Positions 11,871 through 22,696 of a stretch of DNA of 64,000 nucleotides are shown in pieces. The translations under genes were made by a program, and so were the position numbers. The stretch lies in the NCBI GenBank assembly GCA_017163975.1, contig JAFFSR010000366.1, positions 682,001 through 746,000 of the forward strand, written 5' to 3'. Origin of the DNA: Anastatus disparis. Taxonomy: Eukaryota; Arthropoda; Insecta; Hymenoptera; Eupelmidae. Under the pieces are notes generated by a model. That model had not been told where the DNA came from. It saw only the letters and a list, made by a program, of their open reading frames with translations, and searched no databases. The number at the start of each line of letters is the position of its first letter. Position 1 is the first letter of the stretch.

Positions 11871-12780
11871 TTTCAGTGTGTAATTGTAATGCGTAAATGA
11901 TGTATCAATGTTCTCTCCCCTTTGTAGCGTCTATAAAGAATTTGAGGAGGAAAGATTTTGAGCGAGACAGGTAGTGTGGAAACGGTGATGCAAAAGAAAA
12001 GGTGATCTAAAATTAGACGAAGTTTCCTCGAAAATGTGTAAGAGGAGAATGATAGAGGCATCGGCGGCTCAATCGAGAGCAAACAAGTTGCATTGAATTC
12101 TTTTGTAGGCACTCTTTGGTCGAATTAAAAGTTTAATTAACTGTTAAGAGTCATTTTCTTTTGTTTGTTTCTACAGGTCCGCGAGGAGTTAGGTATAAAA
12201 TCCTGAATCTGCACCTGTAGTAGAAACGACGAACAATTACCTTGATCGGAATATTTCGCGTGTACTTTTCTTTTGTGAAATGTTTTGTCTTACAATTAAA
12301 TTTAAATTTGCGAGTTTAAATCGTAAAGATTGAGTACTTGATATTGTATTGATTGATAACTTGAAAAACTCGCGATTTTCTATTAATTCACTTATAAGTT
12401 ATTTCGTTGATAAATTAGTAAATTATTATAATTTCATAAATATATCTAAATAAAAGGATTTAGTGAAATTACAATCTAATTAAAATCATTGAAGTGCATT
12501 CGGTATTATTACTGGTAAGTGTAAAATCGTAACTATCGAATCAAGACAATAAGAACTTATAAAAAGACTATAAGTCTTTTGGTTCTAGGCTTATAAAAGA
12601 TCCGTAGCAGTTACTAACAAGTAACCAAAGAATACAAAAGACCCCGGAGTGAATACGGCAAGGCGTCCGTACCTAAAACGGGTTTAATTCAACATACGTT
12701 TTGCTCATTCCTTATATCCTTCTGTATGTGCACAAAGTGCAGCTCTTTTTACATATGTAAGATAAAAGAAGGTCACAATA
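11871..12780. other. Unique sequence with possible non-coding exon
   Basis: No open frame of interest. A polypyrimidine-AG (ending TTTCTACAG, about 12,177) precedes sequence that ends at an ACTG|GTAAGTG donor-like site near 12,511. A TATAAAA lies at about 12,195. This could be an exon of a non-coding or untranslated transcript, but nothing proves transcription. Confidence 0.3.
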
Positions 12781-13678
12781 TATATATATATATGTATATA
12801 TGGCTGATTCCATTTAGATTCATGCAGGCCGTCACGGATAGAATTTTTTTTATGGCTGAAAACTATGCGTATATGTTCTAATACTCAAGAAAAGATGTGG
12901 AGACCCCGAAATACGGCTTAAAAATTTTTCGGCGATGCTACAGCCTATTTTGTGTTAAATGTTAAAATAAAAGGTGAAAAAATGAAAATGAACGTCCATA
13001 TTCAAAATTCTGTATCTCCGTCAATTTTGGACTTTTCAAGGCGTATTTTTTTTTAAATGTGAGGAATTTAGCCTACTTTTACATCACATTATTATTTCAT
13101 AGATAAAAATTAATGCCGTCAAGCTATTAATGAAAAACAAAAAAAAACGATTTTTTTTCAACGTGATTTTCTCAAAAACTATATTTTTTTTCTTCAAATT
13201 TTAATGTTTTTATACATAAAAAAACTAACTTTTAGGGTTGGTCAAAATATGCTATTTTGCGTTATTATTTTTAATGAATTTTTTAAATTTTATTCGATTT
13301 TTTTCAATTATAGAGTATTAAGACCATGTCCTCTTCCAATAATTGTACTCTTTCACTATTCGTTTACTTTTTAATTGATTAATATATTGTTAGTGTTTAA
13401 AAAGACCTTCAAAATGAGCTATTGGTCAACTTTTTTGGTTAATTAGAACAAAAGTTATAGCAATTTTAAGTTTAAAAATATGTTTAAAAAAAAAAAATTA
13501 TCATTTAATTTAAAAGTAGTTTGTGCATGCCGCCGCTAGGTAGAGAAGTTGCGGTCCCAGCGTACTCATTAGCAATACAATGCATCACAGTACATAAGAA
13601 GAGATCGAATTGAAGAACAAATCGTCTAACTTTCATAATTTTTTTTTCGCTTTAATAAAAGATTTTGAGTTAATTACA
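12781..13678. other. 5' flank of decayed transposon-type gene
   Basis: Begins with a TA repeat. T-rich sequence around 12,840-13,560 is not repeated elsewhere in the window. No terminal inverted repeat could be matched to the sequence beyond the pseudogene, so the element ends are unknown. Confidence 0.35.
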
Positions 13679-15400
13679 ATGGCATCATTGGCTAAGATAA
13701 AATGCAAGGACTTGAAAAAAAGGCACACGAAAGCTATCTACGATCCCTCTAAAAACCCATTCAGAGAATTAAGCCAAATAACGGAATCTTTGCAGCGCTT
13801 ATATCCTAAAATTTTGTTATCTAAAGAAGATAGAGTTTGCGTTGGATGTTATAAATTATTTTTAGAAGAAGTAAAGAATGCTACACCTTCCACATCTAAT
13901 TCAAGTAGTCAACAATCTTCAGAAGAAATTAATGACAGCGAGATTGTGGTGCATGAGCTTAACGAAACCACAAATAATTTGAATTTGAAGGTTTCACCTA
14001 TCAAGATTCCTGGAACTGTTAATGTGAAGATGCGAAAATCGTATGCCATTCGGAAGAGAAAGCAAATGAATGATGCATTCGATTCTCAAGTAGCTAGTGA
14101 AATGATGAAATTTTTTGATATAACGGATTTACCTGAATTGAGTGGAAGCGTTGAATGTAAGACATGTGATATGGTTCGAAAATATTAAAATTGCCTTAAA
14201 AAATTGTTCAAGTTTTTCCGAAAAAGTCCGACTATTAACCCTTATACCAATTTTTCAAAAAAATATTTATTATCAGTTCTGCTAGACGTAACTACGTACA
14301 TGATTGATCAAGCTCGCTCACATGTGAATAGTGAAGATGTTTATAAGAAGCCTGAAAATTATAGTGGTCATTCATTGGATAGAGAAGTTGTGTTAAAAGT
14401 CGAAGAGTATTATTTAAATGATGATTTTAATTACTCTCGACAAAGTGCAAATAAAAATGATACAATATCCGTAAAAGAAAATGGTATCAAAACCAAAAAA
14501 GTTAAACGCTTTCTTACGCGAAGTATGAAACAAATGTTTGAATTGTTAAAAGAAGAAAATCCCCAAATGAAAAAAAAATCGGCAAATCAACATTCTATGC
14601 CTTGAGACCAAAATGGGTTATACCTCATCCACCCAATGATACGTGTCTTTGTATTTATTGCGAAAATTTGGAATATGTTAATAGCTTTAAAAAAACTATA
14701 ATACAAACAATAAACATGACATTTCAAAAATTGAATCGAATATATTTTCTTCTTTATTTTGCTCTAAGGATGATATAAAACGTGTACTGGGAGACTGTGA
14801 AAAATTTTCAGATGAAGAAACTATTGATTTGGGAATCATTTCCTCGACGGAAGAAGATCTTTATGAAGAAATAAATGGTGTTTAGCAAAAATCAGATTTA
14901 CTTAATAAAACTAGTACCATTGAAAACTTCTTGATACAATTGAGAAAATATGCTCTCACCGTGAGTACTCATAAAATGATCAAAGAAATTCAACGTATTG
15001 CTATTCGAATAGCAAAAATTTTAGTAAAAAAAAGCTAGTTCCAATTAGTCATTCACGTAGATTTTGCCGAAAATTGGACGGTTTTATTACAAAATTAAGT
15101 ACAAAGCTATCACTGGAGCAAAAATCAAATATCCATATTCACATCAGTATGCTATATTGGAAATGATTCGACGGTCAGTTATGTCACAGTTTGTGACGAT
15201 ACAAAACATGATTCTTCTCATGCTTTAATGGCTATAAATTCAATTGTAGAGAATGTAAAGCGAAAACACATTCTGCAAGAATTAGAAGAAATCATAATAA
15301 TTTCGGATGGAGCCGCCAGTCATTTAAAAAATAGATACAAATTAGCATTTTGCATGAAAAAATGCATTATATCCGTCAGATAGAATACGAAAAAATAAAA
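13679..15400 (+). pseudogene. Decayed DNA-transposon-type gene with 'SDGAASHLKNRY' motif
   Basis: The start is ATG at 13,679 (MASLAKIKCKD). The first 170 codons include RVCVGCYKLF, a possible half zinc site. An in-frame TAA at 14,186-14,188 interrupts the frame, which continues to about 14,570. There a run of A's shifts the frame, after which ALRPKWVIPHPP and CLCIYC are readable. Further downstream, near 15,297, IISDGAASHLKNRY is seen. That motif, with an acidic residue in an RNase-H-like setting, occurs in a dispersed family of arthropod and cnidarian transposon-associated proteins. I recognise the pattern but cannot name the superfamily. Multiple stops and shifts make it non-functional. Confidence 0.6.
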
Positions 15401-15525
15401 GATCTGTATTCTTTTGTTTTTCAAAATATGATGAATTGCAAAAGTTACAGCCGATATAAGTTATTAAAATTTTTATATATATAGATATAGCGCAATGATA
15501 AATGACGTCACGATTTCTATTGGCA

Positions 15526-16304
15526 TGTTACGTCACAATGTATCCTTATATATTATTTTTTAACTTACAATTGTTAAAATATCTTTTTACTAACATGATA
15601 TTGATGAACTAATTAAATAGTCATCGAACAATAAAAGAATGTGTTAACCTAAGCAGTAAAGAAACTTTAAGTTGATATTAAGCAACAAAATTCGTTACTT
15701 CAAAATTACTAAATCATAAAACAAGCAAGATCCACTTATTTTGTAATGAAATCATGTCAAGATAAATCTTATAAAAGCCAACTGCAATTAACGACAGTGG
15801 GCACTACCCCAGGATCATCGTTGGTACCAAGTCGTAAATCCTGTAATTCAAATTCCAAATTCAAATTCAAATTCTAATAAAGTTATTGTATTCAATATTT
15901 AATTATTTTTACAAGTGTCAATAAATATCTTAAAAGTTTCTTATATTCGACTCGAGTCTTATTTCAAATCGTGCCTATATCTATTCTTTGTCTGTCTGTA
16001 TCCAGCCTTCATCTACTTGAATCAATTAAGGTAAGAATATTCAATTTATATATTCTCTATTCAAATACTCTAAATAAATGTTCTTCAATATATTTCAATT
16101 GTGAGAAACGGTTTACTCAATTAAATATTGGTGGAGTTCAATTCACCACTAGATTATACATATATTTATCTTTTATAATTATAATTTAATAATAAATCAA
16201 TTATTTCAAATTAATTCAAATTCATATTTAAAATCATACAAAAATATTCAACATAATAAAATCATACACTTTTATTTAGTGCTGGTGAAAGCCAGGACTT
16301 AACA
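15526..16304 (+). mobile_element. Solo LTR of the same family as the 51.8-54.7 kb element
   Basis: This 779-bp LTR begins TGTTACGTCACAATG and ends GGACTTAACA, with GGCA duplications at 15,522-15,525 and 16,305-16,308. A TATAAAAG at 15,770-15,777 and AATAAA near 15,877 give the transcriptional direction as plus. It matches the two LTRs at 51,837 and 53,909 in reverse orientation. It sits within a short inverted repeat, TGACGTCACGATT...AATCGTGACGTCA. Confidence 0.85.
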
Positions 16305-16484
16305 GGCAAAATAACAATCGTGACGTCACACCAATTTCAACTGCCTCTATCTCTTCAAGTTTTCATTTTCTTGAAAAAAGAAAAAATACGTGTCCTTTAT
16401 TTTTTCATTTTCTTAATAACGGATGTAATGGATTTAAAAAAAAAATTTCTATCGCTCTCTTATGAACAGGTTAGATCGACGCTA

Positions 16485-16689
16485 TCTGACAAACTACGGT
16501 GGTCCTCGAGTAAATCTGACCATGAAGTTTTTGCACCTCAGATTTTCCTTCTGGGTAAGATTCTAGGCCCATTTAGGATAATATTGCAACAAAAACCAAA
16601 TTCGAAGAATGAGCACTTTTTTTATTTATTCAAATTATATTTTTTTTATATTTGTTTTTTATAAAAAAAAATTTTGTATTGATAATTCA
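16485..16689. repeat. Left half of a palindromic MITE split by later insertions
   Basis: It is an inverted match (roughly 75-80% by eye) to 24,765-24,960. Together the halves would make a ~410-bp palindrome whose centre was hit by the elements now occupying 16,690-24,764. Flanking sequence 16,309-16,484 has no recognisable feature. Confidence 0.55.
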
Positions 16690-17756
16690 TGAGCTTAATG
16701 TTTAGAATACCGTTTTTGAATAGAATTATGAATTATTTACATATTTTAAGCAAATATTATTGTAAATATATTTAGGAAAATATAAAGCTATGTAACAATG
16801 TAAGCATAACGTTAAAATTAAGATTTTTTTGTAAAACATCATAGTAATAAAGGCTATGACAAATGATACGTTGTTGAATTGTTTAAAAACGGCATTTGAA
16901 GTTATTGTAATTAGAAAATACTGTGTATTATTATTCAATGAGAACGTCGTACATATCTTTGGCATTTTAGTAACATCAAAAGTACAATTATCATGTAAAA
17001 AATTGTATCGAAGAAAATGAAGGCCTAGGTTTTTACAGCAAATAGACTATGGAAGTGGTCCATTACGATTTTCTTGCAACATGGGCTAGTACGAAGTATC
17101 AGTGAATTATATTTGCAGACTTCTCTCAATAATTTATTTTCATAATTAGAATCATTTTACGATGCTTCGCATTAGCCCATGTTGCAGAAAAATCAAAATG
17201 GTCCACTTCCATAGTCTGTTCACTCTAAAAACCTAGGCCTCAATTTTCTTCAATACAATCTTTTACATAGAAAATGTTGACATTGTTATAGGATTTTTTT
17301 CGAATTCCGACCGTGTAAGTTGTGGTTTAAAATATACACATTTTGTGAACGTCACAACGGTCGGTATCCTAAACCACAACTAACACGATTAAAATCCAAA
17401 AAAACCCTTTTACAATGTTCAGATTTACCGTGAAAGCTTTGAATCCAAACATGAAAAATGTACTTTTGGTGTCACTGAAATACCAAAAATACATGCAGTT
17501 TTCTTATAAAATATTAATACACAGTATTTTCTAATTATAATTACTTCAAATGACGTCTTTAAATAATTTAAAAACGTATAATTTCTCATAGTCTTTATAC
17601 CTATAATGTTTTACAAAAAAAATCTTAATTTTAACGTTACGCCTACATTGTTACATAACTTTAGATTTTTCTGAATATATTAACAATTATATTTGCTCAA
17701 AATGGGTGAATAATTTATAATTCTATTCGAAAACGGTATTCTAAAAATTGAGCACA
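16690..17756. mobile_element. 1.07-kb nested palindromic element
   Basis: The outer arms (about 16,690-16,940 and 17,515-17,756) end in TGAGCTTAATGTTTAGAAT-like repeats. Inside lie a second, tighter palindrome (16,993-17,270) and a third hairpin region (17,290-17,410, CGTGTAAGTTGTGG with its complement). It is present only in the left flank, and the right flank at 24,762 lacks it. No coding frame. Confidence 0.7.
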
Positions 17757-18393
17757 TAAATTACACAGGCCCACAAAATGAAAAAAAATGTCTGAACTTT
17801 TGACCGGACATACATATTCCCATGTATTTTTCGACGCTGAATCCGAATCTGTAATAAAAATATAGGGTTTTCCTACCTTTTCTCAGAGTTTTATTGAAAA
17901 AACCTCATTTTTTACGGTTTTTTTGCGGTTTTTCGAGTCTAGAAAAAACAAATCATGAGATACGGTTAATTGGACTTCAAAATCGAATTCTACGGGAAAA
18001 AATACACGGGAAACCATACCTTCAAATTTTTTTAACGCGATTCTAGTCCTCTGTATGAGGCTGAAAAGATGAGGAAATCAGTAAAAGTCGAAATTTTGCC
18101 TAAAATGGATTTAAACAATATTAAAATTTAATCATGCGTCTTTTGAAGAGTCGATAAACATTGGAAATACTATCCTGGGGGTTTTTCAGATTGCTGATCA
18201 TGAATTTGAAGTCAGATTGTGTAAAAACTACTTCTAGAGGGCGGTGACAAGAACTGTATATGGTAAATTTATCGATTTTTTAAAAATTTTACGTCTGAAA
18301 TACTAATTTTAGAGTCTTTCACAGCATTGACTGTAAATTCAAAATATTAACTTAGCCTATTGTGTACGTTAAACTTAACATTTTGTCTATGTT

Positions 18394-18429
<36 letters not shown>

Positions 18430-18430
<1 letters not shown>

Positions 18431-20189
18431 AATCTGGAAGGAGCTGCGTAATCTCGGTATTTGTTCGAGTGGAAATACTTCTTGTCACCCTTTCTCTATT
18501 GATGAGCTAAATTTTCATTTTTCCAGTGTAGCATCTGATAGATCGGTCACCTCAGTCTTTGATTATTTGAATACTTTAGCTGAGGATGAACCATTTAAAC
18601 CTATGTTTACGTTCTCTGAGGTGTCGCTGTTTCAGGTTGGTCAGGCTGTGTGTAGTTTTACTACGCAGGCGAGGGGTCCAGATGACATTCCTCAGTCTCT
18701 TATTAATACTGCATTTCCTGTTATCGGTAAATTCTTGTGTCGCATTTTCAACGATTCCTTGAAAGAATGTCTTTTCCCATCATGTTGGAAGTTATCGCTT
18801 ATTAAAACTATTAATAAAGTTACTTCTCCACAATCTATGAATGATATTCGACCTATTTCCTTATTATCGTTTCTGTCAAAGGTACTTGAGCGTCTTGTCC
18901 ATCAGCAGTTGTATGAATATTTGTCCACTAGACAACTATTGGATCCGCGGCAAACTGGATTTAGGACTGGGCATAGTACACAGACAGCCTTGTTGAGACT
19001 GACAGATGATATTAGACTCAATATGGATAGACGCTATGTCACCTTGCTTTTGCTATTTGATTTCAGTAAGGCATTTGATACCGTGAACCATGCTATTTTG
19101 CTTAGAAAAATGTCATCACTTGATGTCTCCATCACGGTAATCAGATGGTTTGCCTCTTATCTTGCGGGTCGTCAGCAGGCTGTTATTGGCGAGGGTGGTA
19201 ATGTATCTAATTACCTCTCTCTTAGTATGGGAGTTCCTCAAGGATCTGTATTGGGGCCGTTATTATTCTCTATATATGTGAATGATGTTGCTATTGATTT
19301 TGGTCCTGATATTCAATACCTTATATATGCTGATGATCTTCAGGTATATGTCCATTTTCCTTTGGATAAATTGGATGTTTACTCTTCTATTATGAGTGCA
19401 CATGCTGTTGCTATCTCTGATTGGGCTGCTAGAAATTGCCTTAAATTGAATGTCGGTAAAACTAAGGCCATAATTATTGGCTCCTATTATTATATTAATT
19501 TGCTGTCTACTATACAGGCTGCTGGTGTCCAAATTAATGGCACTACTGTTAGGTTTGAATCTTCTGTTCGGAATTTAGGGGTGTGGTTGGACAGTAAACT
19601 GAATTGGAAGGAGCACATCTCTCGGGTTTGTAATAAGTCTTTTTCTTTGTTCTACAGGTTAAACTACTTTCGAAAGAGTACTAACATTGCTCTTCGTAAG
19701 CATCTGATACAGACTTTACTTTTTCCGCTCATCGATTATTGTTGCCTCGTTTATTCTGATTTGTCGGCTGAACTTGACTTGAGGCTTCAGAGAGTCATCA
19801 ACTCTGGTATTCGCTATGTTTATGGTGTTGGCAGACGTGAGCATATTTCTGCTTATCGTACAAAATTGGGCTGGTTATCTACCTCCAGTAGAAGAAAATA
19901 TTTTGCATCCTCCTTTCTTTATAAGATATTCTCTACTAAAGTTCCTTCTTATCTTTATTCTAGATTTATTTGGAATCAATCTGTTAGAACATTGAGGGGT
20001 GCTGTGAGGCCATTGACTGTACCACCTGCAACTACTGAATTTTACAATGGATCGTTCTTGGTCACTTCATCCTTCCTATGGAATGAGCTCCCTGAGTCAA
20101 TTCGTAATTCACCATCACTTCATTCATTTAAATCTTCAGCATTTACTCATTACCTCTCCTTAGAAAATGGACCTATGCCATCACAATAA
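18430..20189 (+). CDS. Non-LTR retrotransposon reverse transcriptase
   Basis: An open frame of about 586 codons within the LINE; the ATG at 18,360 and the first ~23 codons belong to the flanking CT repeat, not the element. It includes the pre-RT ARGPDDIP motif, QTGFRTGHSTQTALL, FDFSKAFDTVNH, GVPQGSVLGP, catalytic YADD and the C-terminal LRLQRVINSGIRYVYGV and LWNELPESIRNSPS. It lacks endonuclease and ORF1 because of 5' truncation. The absence of stops implies recent insertion. It is about 50% similar by eye to the RT at 8.4-9.9 kb and belongs to the same clade, but is a separate family with a different tail. Confidence 0.88.
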
Positions 20190-20380
20190 AAATAAAAATA
20201 AACTGTAACTTAATTATAATCTTTAATTCAAATTATTAAGTTTTTATTATTTTCTTCTGTTTCTGTTTTAAATACTGCTTTTACTCAATATTATATTTTA
20301 TTATTACTTGTATATAACTGTATAAAAATTGTACAATATAATGTACATACAATAAACATATATCTATATCTATATCTATA
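18430..20380 (+). mobile_element. 5'-truncated Jockey-like LINE with (TATATC)n tail
   Basis: Inserted between a (CT)n tract and TTCCGATG, with TCTTCC at 18,424-18,429 and 20,381-20,386 as duplication. The right arm of the surrounding palindrome (near 24,100) shows the uninterrupted sequence. The RT frame is open, and the tail is TATATC repeats at 20,358-20,380. Present in one arm only, so it arrived after the arms were duplicated. Confidence 0.85.
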
Positions 20381-20396
20381 TCTTCCGATGTTTTTT

Positions 20397-22241
20397 TTAA
20401 ATTGGCTTACGCTTACGTACACGTTTCTCTTCGAATGACCGATGTAGTGGATTTCTGACACGTTTTTGTCCTTTTTTCGCAGCTGTTTCTCTTTTTATCA
20501 TCCAGCAGTAATCTGCTAACATGTTGATACCCCAGTTTCCTTGAAATCTACGTTCAAACTCCTTTAAATCTTGGTGAAATCGTTCACCATGCTCTTCACT
20601 AAAGTCTCCGTTATTTTCAGGAAACTGATCAACGTGTGAATCAAGAAAATGAAGTTTTAAGTTCATTAGACAACCCAATTTTTCAAAATTACGTACCATT
20701 CTTTTCACAATAGCTTTATAATTCGTGTCTTTGGCATTACCCAAAAATTTCGTCGATACCTCTTTAAAACTTAACCATGCTGCCTTTTCAACATCAGTCA
20801 TGCTTTGTTCAAAGTTTTCGTCTCTAAATAAAGTTCGGATTTCAGGACCATCAAAAATACCTTCATTTAATTTAGCATCAGATTTATGGGGAAATACTTT
20901 GCTTATATATTGGAAGCATTGACCGTCCTTGTCCAAAGCTTTAACTAATTGCTTTATCAATCCAAGCTTTATATGCAGAGGCGGTTTCAAAATTTTCGAA
21001 GGATTAACGAGTGGATCTTTTATAACATTCTGTTTTCCAGGTTCAAACGATTCTCTTGATGGCCAAATTTTCTTTTTATAGTGTTTTTCTCTATCTCTGC
21101 TATCAAACATGCATAAATAACATGGGTACTTCGTAAATCCAGATTGTTGTCCAAGTATCATAGATAAAATCTTTAAATCGCCACATATTTGCCATTTATG
21201 TTCTCTATATTTTATTTTCGTTAAAAGTAGTTCAAGATTGGAATACTCTTCTTTAAGTACTGTTGAATGTGCTAATGGTATAGGAGCATATTTATTTGTG
21301 ATATTGAGGAGTACTGCTTTAAGGCTGCGCTTTGATGAATCAATGAATAGTCGCCAATTTTCAGGTTTGTATATGTTGGGTTTCAATTCATCAATAAGAC
21401 CTTTCACGTCCGTGCAATAAACCATATTAGAATCATTCTTGAAATAATTTCTAAAGCGCTCTTCTCGATTACGATATGCACATACTTTAGTACCCTTTGT
21501 CAACATATTTCGTCTCTTAAACTCTGAAGCCATAAACTCTGATTGTTCCTTAGATAAACCACTCTTTCTAAATAAATCGTTCAGACTTTTTTGATCAAAC
21601 TTTTCAACAGTTCGTTCTTCACCCTTAGGAATATACTCTTCATCACTATCCAGAGAATGTTCTTCAGGTGAACTTAGATCTTCTTCATTTGATGAGCTTC
21701 CGTCTGCGGCAATCAGATTTTCAGTTGTTTCATCTGTCGAGTTTTCATCTACATTTAGATTCCCTAAGCCTGTTGTAAAACTATCTCTCGAATCTTTATT
21801 TTCAAAAATATCTATAAAATTCTTGGATGGAAATTCTATACAAGAAGTATTAGGATATACTATTCCTTTTTTCTGTATCTTGTCTAAACCTTGTATCTTT
21901 GTTAAACAAAAATAGCAATCATTTTCATCTTTTGGTTCCTTCCACTTTGTAGGTATAGTAAATTTTAATTTGGACCTAGCCTGACTGGTGTTGTATCGAT
22001 TCATCATGGCATAACATGAAGCACATATATAATGAGGAACCCAAATTTTATCCTGTTGAGAAATCTCAATATCAAAACATTTTTGATAGATAAAATTAAT
22101 ATTATCTGTGATTTTTCTTTTGTTTCGTTGTCCAATATATTCTGAACATACATAACAGAAATTATCTTGAGATCCATTACACGTATGGTTAAAATTGTTA
22201 TTGGATGTACCAGCGCAGTTTAAAAAGGTTGAAAATTTGAA
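20397..22241 (-). CDS. DDE-like transposon protein, left copy
   Basis: The frame is open from 22,241 to the stop at 20,397. The first internal ATG is at 22,007, giving 536 residues. Upstream codons add 78 residues with CYVC and ICASCY, probable zinc ligands, matching CYFC at 31-34 of the 536-residue form. An ATG at 22,249 is one frame away (an A/T run at about 22,222), so a one-base shift may have cost the true start. Visible motifs are WRLFIDSSKRSLKA (~218), CGDLKILSMILG (~275), CYLC (~296), HVDQFPEN (~458), EEHGERFHQD (~471) and a basic tail. The spaced acidic residues suggest a DDE/RNase-H-like catalytic core. The family is widely dispersed in arthropods; I cannot assign its superfamily. 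Confidence 0.75.
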   Translation of the reverse strand, partial: FKFSTFLNCAGTSNNNFNHTCNGSQDNFCYVCSEYIGQRNKRKITDNINFIYQKCFDIEISQQDKIWVPHYICASCYAMMNRYNTSQARSKLKFTIPTKWKEPKDENDCYFCLTKIQGLDKIQKKGIVYPNTSCIEFPSKNFIDIFENKDSRDSFTTGLGNLNVDENSTDETTENLIAADGSSSNEEDLSSPEEHSLDSDEEYIPKGEERTVEKFDQKSLNDLFRKSGLSKEQSEFMASEFKRRNMLTKGTKVCAYRNREERFRNYFKNDSNMVYCTDVKGLIDELKPNIYKPENWRLFIDSSKRSLKAVLLNITNKYAPIPLAHSTVLKEEYSNLELLLTKIKYREHKWQICGDLKILSMILGQQSGFTKYPCYLCMFDSRDREKHYKKKIWPSRESFEPGKQNVIKDPLVNPSKILKPPLHIKLGLIKQLVKALDKDGQCFQYISKVFPHKSDAKLNEGIFDGPEIRTLFRDENFEQSMTDVEKAAWLSFKEVSTKFLGNAKDTNYKAIVKRMVRNFEKLGCLMNLKLHFLDSHVDQFPENNGDFSEEHGERFHQDLKEFERRFQGNWGINMLADYCWMIKRETAAKKGQKRVRNPLHRSFEEKRVRKRKPI

Positions 22242-22261
22242 TTAGCCATATTGTTGAATTA

Positions 22262-22601
22262 AACCCCACACACTAGGAATCCTGTTCCGATCGCAGGTGA
22301 GTCCGCCGTCCTAGGGGTGATAACTCTCATACCTCCCCAAGCCTAAGTATGAGAGCTTTCCGACTTTGACGAGGACAATGTCAACTCGTCGTCGGACACA
22401 CTACGGCATCATTCTCACATCCTAGTGCTCCCCTGCAGGACAGCGCGCCTTCGCTGGGTTCGTTACTGCAAAGTATTGAGTACACCGAATCATTCTACAC
22501 ATCTCATTTTCAGGGCAGTTGTCATCGTGACCAATACTTCGCAGCAGCAGGTTTTTTTTAGGTACCCTTATAGAGTACTGATATATATATATATATATAT
22601 A
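22262..22601 (+). mobile_element. GC-rich insert with stem-loops and (TA)n tail
   Basis: About 300 bp of unusually GC-rich sequence ends in a TA run (22,577-22,601). Two stem-loops are visible: CTCTCATAC...GTATGAGAG (about 22,324-22,352) and CCGAC/GACGAG pairing with CTCGTC/GTCGG (about 22,358-22,398). This looks like a retrotransposon 3' UTR or SINE-like piece with a simple-repeat tail. It lies in the spacer between the two divergent DDE-like copies. I do not recognise the family. Confidence 0.45.
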
Positions 22602-22696
22602 GCTTTGGAAAAAGATCATAAGTCCCATTCGTTTATAAACAATGCTTTAAGATCAATGACAGTGTACAACAGTGATTAACTGAACGGAGCTTTAAA

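Noticed and set aside
15505..16325. TGACGTCA motifs as a cAMP-response regulatory site
   Set aside because: The motif is an inverted repeat interrupted by a solo LTR, and no adjacent gene exists for it to regulate.
16320..16664. 114-codon frame after the solo LTR
   Set aside because: Low-complexity, Phe/Leu-rich translation of T-rich DNA. Its second half is the arm of a palindromic MITE.
20725..20922. Plus-strand frames opposite the DDE-like gene, repeated in the other arm
   Set aside because: They are antisense shadows, duplicated only because the arms are duplicated.
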